NCBI GenBank assembly: GCA_004357655.1
Contig: SMVQ01000206.1
Span: 1-34,744 of the forward strand
Source of the DNA: Planctomycetota bacterium
Lineage (GTDB): Bacteria > Planctomycetota > UBA1135 > GCA-002686595
Reading direction: 5' to 3'
DNA length: 34,744 bases
Part shown: positions 1 through 6,766 of the stretch, in pieces
Position numbering within the stretch: position 1 is the first letter of the stretch
Layout of the letters: every line of letters begins with the position of its first letter
Made by a program: the position numbers and the translations under genes
The notes under the pieces: generated by a model
Database searches by the model: none
Seen by the model: the letters and a program-made list of their open reading frames with translations, nothing else
What the model was told of the DNA's origin: nothing

Positions 1-857
1 AGGAACAAGATCGGGAAGGCCGGCGCGAGCAGACGCCAGGCGCGCTGGCTCTCCAGCCGTATGGCGTGCCGGCGGCTCCAGGATCCGGGCGCGACCCAGG
101 CCCGCATGAGCAGGAGCCCGGCCGTGCCCGCGAGCACGAACGCCTGGAGCTCGAGCACACCGTGGCACCAGAGGATCGACGAGATCGAGCCCGCCTGACC
201 CCAGTGCGTGGCGACGGCCGTGTAGGTGCCCAGCATCAACCCGTTCGAGCCGACCGCCATCAGGTACAGGGGCGGGATGAGACCGAGGGCGAAGAACACG
301 ACCGCGACCTTCATGTTGTTGCCCATGATCGCGCCGGCGGCGCCGGGTGACTCGCCGAAGCCGAAAGTGAAGTTGCCGCGGAACGGCTCGCCCGCCTCCG
401 TGGCGCGCAGTTGGGCGATCTCCGCGTCCACCGCCGCCGGGTCGAACAGGGTGTAGGCGAGCTGCAGGTTGTCCGCGACGAGCACGAAGCTGCCCAGGGC
501 GAGACCGTAGAAGACGACGAAGGTCGCCAGGACGAGCTTCCACTCGGCCCGGATCGTGCGCGGAGCTTCCGCCAGGAAGAAGTGCATCGAGCGCGACAGC
601 AGCCTGCTCGCCGGGCGATCGATGTCGCTGTACAGGATGCTGTGTGCTCGCAACAGGACGGGTCGGATCCGGGCGAGCGATTCCGGGTCGTCCTCGCCGG
701 TCTCGAGCCGGGCGAGGAGCGACGAGGCGTGCCGGTAGAGGCGCGGCAGGTCCGCGAGCTGCTCGGCGGTGAGCCGGCGCACCCCGGACCGGCCCGCGAT
801 GGAGACGATCGCGGTCAGCCGCCGGACGTGTCGCTGGTCCTCCTCGGAGAAGCTCAT
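1..857 (-). CDS. SpoIIM-family (stage II sporulation protein M-like) membrane protein, C-terminus beyond window
   Basis: The minus-strand frame is open from an ATG at 857 to the window edge, giving about 285 residues without a stop, so the C-terminus is missing. The N-terminal ~100 residues are soluble, helical and charged. The stretch RSMHFFLAEAPRTIRAEWK then leads into a first hydrophobic helix, a periplasmic-looking loop with an FRGNFTFGFG segment, and further helices containing NNMKVAVVFFALG and the HGVLELQAF motif typical of the SpoIIM/DUF95 family. Outside endospore formers this family is not tied to sporulation and is commonly found next to RDD-domain proteins, as here: the RDD gene starts 83 bp away on the other strand. 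The role is unknown; membrane organisation or transport is only an inference. The family call is solid, the function is not. Confidence 0.82.
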   Translation of the reverse strand, partial: MSFSEEDQRHVRRLTAIVSIAGRSGVRRLTAEQLADLPRLYRHASSLLARLETGEDDPESLARIRPVLLRAHSILYSDIDRPASRLLSRSMHFFLAEAPRTIRAEWKLVLATFVVFYGLALGSFVLVADNLQLAYTLFDPAAVDAEIAQLRATEAGEPFRGNFTFGFGESPGAAGAIMGNNMKVAVVFFALGLIPPLYLMAVGSNGLMLGTYTAVATHWGQAGSISSILWCHGVLELQAFVLAGTAGLLLMRAWVAPGSWSRRHAIRLESQRAWRLLAPAFPILF

Positions 858-940
858 GGGGACATTCTGCGCAACCGTTCCCCATCCAAACAGGCCGCTC
901 CGCCCTTCCGTGCCGCTCCGTGCCCGGTCATCATGGCGCG

Positions 941-1720
941 ATGCCGAAGCTCGCCATGCAGACCGCGGAAGGGGTCACGCTGGAGCTCGACCTGGCGGGG
1001 GCGGGGAGTCGGTTCGCCGCGGGCCTGATCGACGGGATGCTGATCCTGACCATCACCCTCGGCTTCCTCGTCCTGGCGATCCTTCTCGGGGGCGTCGACG
1101 TCACCGGCTTCTCGAACTTCGTGCTCGGGCTCGTCGGGATGGGCAACATCCTGTTCCTGGTCGCGTACAACGTCGTATTCCCCATCGTTTGGGACGGGCA
1201 GACGCCGGGGAAGAGGGTCATGGGGTTGCGCATCGTGAGCGCCGAGGGTCATCCCGCGACGCGGATGCAGATGCTCGTCCGCGGGCTCCTGTGGATCGTG
1301 GACGTGCTCGTGCTCGTGCCCATTTCCATCGGCGTGCTCCTCATCGCGGTGACGGAGAAGCGCCAGCGGCTCGGCGACATCGTGGCGGGCACGCTCGTCG
1401 CGCGCGAGGCGCCGCTGGGCGTGGCGTCGGAGCCGTGGCCGCGGGAGTCGTGGACGGGGCTCGTGCAGCGGCATCTCGCCCTCGGCCCCGCCGTGCTCGA
1501 GCAGCTCGACGGGGAAGATCTCGCCTTCCTGCGCGAGGTGATCACACGCCGGGGGATCGAGGAGTTCAAGCGCAGGCCCCTGCTGCGGCGCGTGGCGAAG
1601 CACTACCTCGACCGGCTCGGGCTCGAGCAGGCGGCGGATCCGCGCACGGTGCTGAAGGAGCTGTACCTGTTCCTGAGGGAACAACGAGGAGTGCTCCAGC
1701 AACCGTCTGCCGGAAGCTAG
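941..1720 (+). CDS. RDD family integral membrane protein
   Basis: This encodes about 259 residues from ATG 941; a GTG at 920 is an alternative in-frame start but adds only seven poorly fitting residues. The RDD signature is visible: an Arg in GSRFAAGLIDG at the start of helix 1, a second helix ending in NVVFPIVWDGQTPGKRVMGLRIV, and a third helix ending in the RLGDIVAGTLVAR motif. A soluble helical C-terminal tail of about 100 residues follows and is rich in Arg, Glu and Leu. RDD proteins are often transporters or membrane-complex partners, but this one cannot be assigned a substrate. It is divergent from the SpoIIM-family gene, a common pairing. The stop codon TAG (1718-1720) lies exactly at the left end of the inverted-repeat element that follows. 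Confidence 0.85.
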   Translation: MPKLAMQTAEGVTLELDLAGAGSRFAAGLIDGMLILTITLGFLVLAILLGGVDVTGFSNFVLGLVGMGNILFLVAYNVVFPIVWDGQTPGKRVMGLRIVSAEGHPATRMQMLVRGLLWIVDVLVLVPISIGVLLIAVTEKRQRLGDIVAGTLVAREAPLGVASEPWPRESWTGLVQRHLALGPAVLEQLDGEDLAFLREVITRRGIEEFKRRPLLRRVAKHYLDRLGLEQAADPRTVLKELYLFLREQRGVLQQPSAGS

Positions 1721-1880
1721 TGTTCTGCGCCAGGAGTTCGTGTGCATTGGCCGTGACGCCCAGTGTCCAGGGCAAGGCGCTTTGATTCGTATGCGCTGTG
1801 ATACTCGGAGCAGGCGCAACGCAGGCATGGGCGCTGGGAGGTGCGGGCAATGTGCACGAACTTCTGGTGCAGGACACTAG
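1717..1880. mobile_element. 164-bp MITE-like imperfect inverted repeat in a CTAG, between convergent stop codons
   Basis: Positions 1717-1769 pair with 1828-1880 in a 53-position stem: 41 Watson-Crick pairs, 9 G·T pairs and 3 mismatches. The two outer ends both read CTAG, and just inside them is GTGT(T/C)CTGC(G/A)CCAG. The short size, lack of coding capacity, terminal inverted repeats and TA flanks inside CTAG fit a nonautonomous element of the IS630/Tc1-mariner type, which duplicates TA; IS630 is known to favour CTAG. The interior, about 1770-1827, has no gene. The left CTAG supplies the TAG stop of the RDD gene and the right CTAG the stop of the M50 gene on the other strand. No transposase is present in the window, so mobility is inferred. 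It may alternatively be a structured RNA or a bidirectional terminator. Confidence 0.65.
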
Positions 1881-2800
1881 TCCTCGCCGAACCCGCGCAG
1901 GGAGCCGCGGAAGCGCTCCATGCGCTCGATCTCCTCGTCGCTGATGCCGTGTCCGTCGCTCGGGGGGGCGTCCGGTTCGGCCGGGCGCCGGGGGGCGGCG
2001 GCTGGATGCGCGCCGTCGAACAGGCGCTCGTCGCGGTAGTGCGACTGTCCGGCGGCGTGCATGGGGCCGAAGATCGATGCGAACGGGCCGCCCTGCCCGA
2101 ACGCGACCGACACTTTCCCGAAGGGCGACAGGCCGTGGCGCATGCGGACCGCGAACAGCTCGCGCGCGCCGACCGACCAGACGAAGAACGCGATGAGGGG
2201 CAGGAAGCAATTGAAGGTGGCGATGCCCGCGAACACCATGAGCAGCGCCATGTATCGACTGACCTTCACGGCCTTCTCAGTGGCCCCGACCCAGTCGCCG
2301 TTGCGACCCAGGATTGCGCGCAAGACGCGTCCGCCGTCCATCGGGAAGGCCGGCAGGAGGTTGAAGGTGCCCAGCATGAGATTCAGCACCAGGAACTGGC
2401 CGAGGTAGCCCGCTCCGATGCCGCCCGTGCCCAGGAGTCGCTCCGTGCCCGATCCGTTCCCCAGCAGGAAGAAGGGTAGGGCCAGGGCCGCGAGGGCGAA
2501 GTTCACGAGCGGGCCCGCGATCGCGATCCAGCCTTCGACGCGCGAGTCCTCGGGGATCTCCGACATGCGCGCCATGCCCCCGAGCGGCCAGAAGGTGATG
2601 TCGAGCACCCGGATCCCGAAGTGCTGCGCCACGAGGCTGTGGCCGAGCTCGTGCAGGAGCACGAGGCCGAACAGCATCATCATGGTGAGCGCCATGTTCG
2701 CCCCCATGAACAGGACGATCGCAGCCATCATCATCAGGAACAGGACGGGGACCCGGATGTGGATGCCGAAGATGCGGCCGAGGTAGAGGGAGCCGTTCAA
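1877..2800 (-). CDS. M50 (site-2 protease type) membrane zinc metalloprotease
   Basis: This encodes about 307 residues. The protein begins LNGSLYLGRIFGIHIRVPV, the usual start of Rv2869c/SpoIVFB-like M50 proteases, so I take the TTG at 2800 as the start. The reading frame stays open upstream, but the only other candidate, a GTG near 2939, would overlap the divergent gene. The zinc motif HELGH is at residues 50-54 inside a transmembrane helix, and the second metal-site motif is NLLPAFPMDGGR near residues 160-175. Four to six hydrophobic helices are visible, and no PDZ or CBS domain. A hydrophilic tail of about 70 residues follows. Such enzymes cut transmembrane substrates, often anti-sigma factors; the substrate here is unknown. 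The C-terminal stop (1877-1879) lies in the right end of the MITE-like element. Confidence 0.85.
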   Translation of the reverse strand: MNGSLYLGRIFGIHIRVPVLFLMMMAAIVLFMGANMALTMMMLFGLVLLHELGHSLVAQHFGIRVLDITFWPLGGMARMSEIPEDSRVEGWIAIAGPLVNFALAALALPFFLLGNGSGTERLLGTGGIGAGYLGQFLVLNLMLGTFNLLPAFPMDGGRVLRAILGRNGDWVGATEKAVKVSRYMALLMVFAGIATFNCFLPLIAFFVWSVGARELFAVRMRHGLSPFGKVSVAFGQGGPFASIFGPMHAAGQSHYRDERLFDGAHPAAAPRRPAEPDAPPSDGHGISDEEIERMERFRGSLRGFGED

Positions 2801-2832
2801 GGTAGGGTGGGGGGGGGTGGCGACGACAGGGA

Positions 2833-2842
2833 CCTTATAAGG
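2833..2842. promoter_or_regulatory. AT-rich palindrome CCTTATAAGG in the divergent intergenic region
   Basis: The perfect 10-bp palindrome CCTTATAAGG sits in the 165-bp space between the M50 gene (start 2800, minus) and the AOR-family gene (start 2966, plus). It is a conspicuous AT-rich island in GC-rich surroundings and lies 33 bp upstream of the M50 start, suitable for a -10 element or operator. No convincing -35 hexamer is visible in either direction, so this is a weak call. Confidence 0.3.
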
Positions 2843-2965
2843 GATGGCTGCGGGGCCGTCGGCCCGAATACGGTGCGGACGTGGGTTCCTTCGAGCAGAA
2901 TCGGGAGGATCGCGGCCGAGGGGGGTGAGCCAATGCACCCCTTGGGCTACGCTCGGAGAGGATTC

Positions 2966-5116
2966 ATGCGAGGGCCTGAGGTTGATTCGCGGCCGCGCCT
3001 GCTCGAGGTCGACCTCGATACGTGGCGCCGGGAGGGTGAACGCGCGCTGGAGCCGCGTGGCTGGGAATGCTCGGATCCGCTGCTCGAGCGTGTCGGGTCC
3101 TGGTCGGGACCGGCGCTCGCGCTCGCCCGCCTCCTCGCGCAGCCCGAAGAGGACGCGTTCGCGCTCGCCGTCGGCGAGTGCGTGCGGCGCGGGCTGCCGA
3201 CGGCGGCGCGCACGACGGTCATGGGGCGTTCGCCACTCTCGGGGCGCCTCGCCGAGGGGCAGGTGGGCAGCGACCTCGGGCGGCGGCTCGCGTCCGTCGC
3301 CGATGTGCTCGTCATCCGCGGCCGGACCCATCTCCCCGGCGCGGTGCTCGTGCTCGGCGACGGGGCGCGCGCGGAGCTGCGCGCACTGCCCGAGATCGTG
3401 GGTGCGGACCCGGTCGCGACGCACCGTGCTCTGCGCGAGCGGTTCGGGCCGTGCGCGAGCCTGCGCGTCGGGGCCGCGGGGGAGCGCGGCGTCGCGTTCG
3501 CCAACCTCGCCGCGGGCGATGACCCACCGAGCTTCGTGGGGCGCGGCGGACTGGGGGCCGCGCTCGGCCGCCTCGGCTTGAAGGCCGTCGTGCTCACCGC
3601 GCAGCCCGTCCCAGGCGTGGAGCATGGCGAGCTGGTCGAAGCGCTCACGCGCTCACCGCGGCTCGTCGCGCGCGGCGCCGGCGGCACGATGGAGCTGATG
3701 CAGGCCTTCGGCGTGCGCGGCGACCTGCGCGCGCGTGGCTACAGCGAGCCCTTGCCGCGCGAAGTCGGTGTGCGCCTCGCGCGTGAAGCCGAGGACGCCG
3801 GGCGCGAGCGCAAGGGGTGCAAGGGCTGCCCGACGCCGTGCGGCTGGGTGTTCGAGCGCACGAGCGGCGCCCGGCAGGGCGCGCACTTCAGCGCCGTCTA
3901 CGCGCTCGGCACGAACCTCGGGCTCGAGGGTTTCGACGACGCCCTGGCGCTGCTCGCGGTGTGCGACCGGTTCGGGCTGGACGCGAAGGAGGCCGGGGCA
4001 TGCCTCGCGCTCCTCGCGCGGGAGCGCGAGCACGGAGCGCTGGGCGGCGCGCGCCTGTGGGGCGACCGGGTGGCGCTCGAGCGCACCCTCGAGGACCTGG
4101 CCCTTGGGCGTGGGGACGGCGGGCGACTCGCGGCGGGCGCGGCGGCGTACGCGCGGAGTCGCGGCCTCACCGGCGACGCGGCCGACGTCCACCGCGAGGC
4201 CGCGCGCCGGGAGTCGAACCTCGCTTCGGTCCTCGGCCAATGCGCCGGCGCGCGGGGCCCGGAGCCCATGCGCACTTTCCCGTTCCTCCCCACCGACGGG
4301 GTGGAGCGGGCGCGGCTCGTGGCGCTCGTGGCCCCGCTCGAGCTGCCGCCCGGGGCCGAGGACCCGCTCGACCCCGCGGGCAAGGGGCGGCTCGTCGTCT
4401 GGCACGAGAACCTCGTGCTCGCCATCGACGCCGCCGGCTTCTGCGCGTTCTCGGCCGCCGGCCTCCTCGCCGACGGCGTCACCACGCTCGACCAGCTCGC
4501 GGAGTGGATCGCACCCGCGGCGCTCGCCGACATGCCGGGCGGCGCGGACGCGACTCCCGGTGCACGACTGCTCGCGGCGGGCGCGACGCTCGCGCTCCTG
4601 CACCACGCGGCCAATCGCGCGCGCGATGGGGCCCGGGACGAACCGCCGGCGTGGGCCCGCAGCGACCTCGAGCGCCCCGGCATGCTCGACGAGTACCGCC
4701 GCTTCCGGGGCCTGGACCGCGATGGCGCTCCCACGGATGAGGCCCGGGCGCGGCTCGGCACGGTCGCGCTGCTCGAGCTCGGGCTGGACGAGGGGCCGGC
4801 CGCACCCGCCGCGGTCGTGGCGCCGGCAGCTGCAGTCGCGACGGTCGGCCGCCGGCCGGGACGCGTGACGCTCGCGTGCTCGGGGCCGCTCGCACGGATG
4901 CTCGGAAACGAGACCGAGGTCGAGCTCGCGCTCCCGTGCTCGGTCGCCGAGGTCCTGCACGCGGTCGCCCGGACCCACCCGGAGGCCGCCGCTGGACTCG
5001 TACGCGACGGTCGGCCGGTCCCCGCAGTCTATCGCGCGGGGAGCCGCCTGGCTCCGGCCGAAGAGGTCCGGACCGGCGACTGCCTGGACCTCGTGGTCGC
5101 GGTGTCGGGGGGGTGA
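2966..5116 (+). CDS. Aldehyde:ferredoxin oxidoreductase-family protein with fused C-terminal MoaD/ThiS-like domain
   Basis: This encodes about 716 residues. The AOR family oxidises aldehydes with a tungsto- or molybdopterin and one 4Fe-4S cluster, passing electrons to ferredoxin. Family signatures are RSPLSGRLAEGQ, SLRVGAAGERGVAFANLAAGDD, GRGGLGAALGRLGLKAVV, and Cys ligands at 285, 288 and 292 (CKGCPTPC) with a fourth at 493 (GFCAFS). The spacing parallels the four cluster ligands of Pyrococcus AOR. After an Ala/Val/Pro-rich linker (~610-630), residues ~631-716 form a MoaD/ThiS-like beta-grasp domain that ends SGG, the diglycine of sulfur carriers. The N-terminal pterin-binding part is divergent, so cofactor and substrate are uncertain. 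The start at 2966 is preceded by GGAGAGGA; an in-frame ATG at 2933 behind GAGGGGGGTGAG adds 11 residues and cannot be excluded. The GT9 gene follows after 13 bp. Confidence 0.83.
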   Translation: MRGPEVDSRPRLLEVDLDTWRREGERALEPRGWECSDPLLERVGSWSGPALALARLLAQPEEDAFALAVGECVRRGLPTAARTTVMGRSPLSGRLAEGQVGSDLGRRLASVADVLVIRGRTHLPGAVLVLGDGARAELRALPEIVGADPVATHRALRERFGPCASLRVGAAGERGVAFANLAAGDDPPSFVGRGGLGAALGRLGLKAVVLTAQPVPGVEHGELVEALTRSPRLVARGAGGTMELMQAFGVRGDLRARGYSEPLPREVGVRLAREAEDAGRERKGCKGCPTPCGWVFERTSGARQGAHFSAVYALGTNLGLEGFDDALALLAVCDRFGLDAKEAGACLALLAREREHGALGGARLWGDRVALERTLEDLALGRGDGGRLAAGAAAYARSRGLTGDAADVHREAARRESNLASVLGQCAGARGPEPMRTFPFLPTDGVERARLVALVAPLELPPGAEDPLDPAGKGRLVVWHENLVLAIDAAGFCAFSAAGLLADGVTTLDQLAEWIAPAALADMPGGADATPGARLLAAGATLALLHHAANRARDGARDEPPAWARSDLERPGMLDEYRRFRGLDRDGAPTDEARARLGTVALLELGLDEGPAAPAAVVAPAAAVATVGRRPGRVTLACSGPLARMLGNETEVELALPCSVAEVLHAVARTHPEAAAGLVRDGRPVPAVYRAGSRLAPAEEVRTGDCLDLVVAVSGG

Positions 5117-5129
5117 TGAGAACACGCCC

Positions 5130-6191
5130 ATGGGCGACATCCTCATCCTGAAAACCGCCGCACTCGGCGACGTCCTGCGGACCACCTCCATCCTGCCGGG
5201 GCTGAAGTCGCGCGACGCCGATGCGCGCGTGACCTGGCTGACCGCGCCCGCGGCGGTCGAGCTCGTCGAGCGGCACCCGCTCGTCAGTCGGACCCTGGCG
5301 CTCGATCCCGGCGACGCCGCCGCCACGGCTGCGCTCGAACGCGAGCTCGGTCGGCGGCGTTGGGCGCGCGTGCTCTCCTTCGACGATGAGGAGCCGCTCT
5401 GTCGGCTCGCGACCGCGATGGACACGGACCGGCTCTCCGGCGCCTACCTCACGGCGGCGGGCGCACGCGCCTACACGGCGGACGTCGCGCCGTGGTTCGA
5501 CATGGGTCTGCTCTCGACCCATGGCAAGCTCGCGGCCGACCGCTTGAAGCTCGAGAACCAGCGTTCCCACGCTGCGATCTTCGCCGCCATGCTCGACGTC
5601 CCGATGGGCCGGCCGGAGCTCGTGCTGCCGGAATCGGCGGCGAGCTTCGGGGCGCGGTTCGCCGAACGCGAGCGGCTGAGCACGAGCGCGCCCGTGATCG
5701 GCCTCAACACGGGCGCCGGCGGGCGCTGGCTCACGAAGGCGCTCCCGGTCGAGCGTACCGTCGAGCTCGCGGCCCGTATCGCCGCCGGCCTCGACGGTGC
5801 CGGCACGTTCCTCGTGCTCGGTGGCGAGCCCGAGGCCGAGCGCAACGAGCGGATCCTCCGCGGGCTACAGAGCCTCGATCCCGCCGTGCGCGCCGTCGAC
5901 GCGGGCACGCGCAACTCGCTCGCCGAGTTCGCCGCGCTCGTAGACCTCTGCGACGTCCTCGTGACGTCCGACAGCCTCGCCCTGCACATCGGCGTATCCC
6001 GGCGCATCCCCGTGGTGGCCTTCTTCGCCCCGACCTCGGCGGCGGAGATCGAGCTCTACGGCCTGGGGGAGAAAGTGCTCAGCACGGCCTCCGACTACTG
6101 CTCCTACCGGCCGGACGCGGACAACTCCACGATCACCCCCGCGCTGCTCTCCGAGGCGGTCCTGCGCCAGCTCGCGCAGGCGCGTCCCTGA
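5130..6191 (+). CDS. Glycosyltransferase family 9 (heptosyltransferase-like)
   Basis: This encodes 353 residues. It opens with MGDILILKTAALGDVLRTTS, the N-terminal GT9 motif that places an acidic residue near the acceptor. The C-terminal nucleotide-sugar half contains IGLNTGAGGRWLTKALP, FLVLGGEPEAERNERIL, and LVTSDSLALHIGVSRRIPVVAFFAPTS, the last being the conserved (D/S)-S-x-x-x-H-x-(A/G) region of ADP-heptose:LPS heptosyltransferases. It is probably a cytoplasmic, membrane-associated enzyme adding a heptose or related sugar to a lipid-linked core. This fits the ADP-heptose genes at 26.5-31.3 kb, although those are about 20 kb away. The start lies 13 bp after the AOR-family stop, suggesting co-transcription, but no biochemical link between the two is apparent. 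The exact acceptor cannot be read from sequence. Confidence 0.85.
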   Translation: MGDILILKTAALGDVLRTTSILPGLKSRDADARVTWLTAPAAVELVERHPLVSRTLALDPGDAAATAALERELGRRRWARVLSFDDEEPLCRLATAMDTDRLSGAYLTAAGARAYTADVAPWFDMGLLSTHGKLAADRLKLENQRSHAAIFAAMLDVPMGRPELVLPESAASFGARFAERERLSTSAPVIGLNTGAGGRWLTKALPVERTVELAARIAAGLDGAGTFLVLGGEPEAERNERILRGLQSLDPAVRAVDAGTRNSLAEFAALVDLCDVLVTSDSLALHIGVSRRIPVVAFFAPTSAAEIELYGLGEKVLSTASDYCSYRPDADNSTITPALLSEAVLRQLAQARP

Positions 6192-6338
6192 GGGCGCGCC
6201 AGGTCGGATCCGTGGCGAAGTCGCGGCGCGGGCGGGTTCGACACACGGCGTGCGGTCGGCCCTCATCCATTACCATGTGCGCCGCCGCCCGCCGGCCAGA
6301 ATGCCATGCGGCCCCGCCAGTCCGAGGGTGCCCCTCCC

Positions 6339-6545
6339 ATGCCTACCAAGTGGACCTACACCGTCGCGAAGATGCTCCAGGGCATCGGCCTCGTGGTCAT
6401 CCTCGTGGGAGTCTTCATGAGCATGAGCCTCGGGTTCCAGGACGAGGGGCTCTCCTCGATGAAGATGGAGTTTCAGGGCCTGATGGTCGGCGGGAGCCTG
6501 TTCCTGGCCGGATGGCTGCTCGAGCGGACCGCGGGCAGGCCCTGA
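6339..6545 (+). CDS. Small hypothetical membrane protein with two predicted helices
   Basis: This encodes 68 residues if translation begins at ATG 6339; an ATG at 6306 would add 11 residues. The sequence has two hydrophobic stretches, around MLQGIGLVVILVGVFMSMSL and FQGLMVGGSLFLAGWLLE, separated by a short polar loop. It ends in ERTAGRP. The hydrophobic pattern and codon use match a real small membrane protein. I recognise no family. It follows the GT9 gene by 147 bp, and that gap shows no clear promoter or hairpin. Confidence 0.6.
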   Translation: MPTKWTYTVAKMLQGIGLVVILVGVFMSMSLGFQDEGLSSMKMEFQGLMVGGSLFLAGWLLERTAGRP

Positions 6546-6693
6546 GTTCCCACCTGAGCCGCGGTGGGCTACACTGGTAGCGGGTGTCCCCGGCTCGATG
6601 GACCCCTCACGATCCCCGTCGCGGCCACCCAGGCGCATCCTCTGGACTTTCCGCACGGCGGGTTCTCTCCGAAACCCACCCAGCGCACCCCTC

Positions 6694-6699
6694 TATTAA
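6694..6699 (+). promoter_or_regulatory. Possible -10 element TATTAA upstream of the FG-GAP gene
   Basis: TATTAA lies in the 221-bp gap (6546-6766) before the secreted FG-GAP protein, 67 bp upstream of its ATG, and is the most AT-rich hexamer there. There is no good -35 match 16-18 bp upstream, so this is only a candidate. I see nothing else in the gap. Confidence 0.22.
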
Positions 6700-6766
6700 G
6701 GGGACTTCTCCCACGTCCCCATGTCCTACCGCTGCCATCGGCGCGATTCCCTCCACCACCGATCTC

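Noticed and set aside
1-857. SpoIIM-like protein taken as evidence of sporulation
   Set aside because: The family is widespread in bacteria that do not sporulate, and no sporulation gene is nearby.
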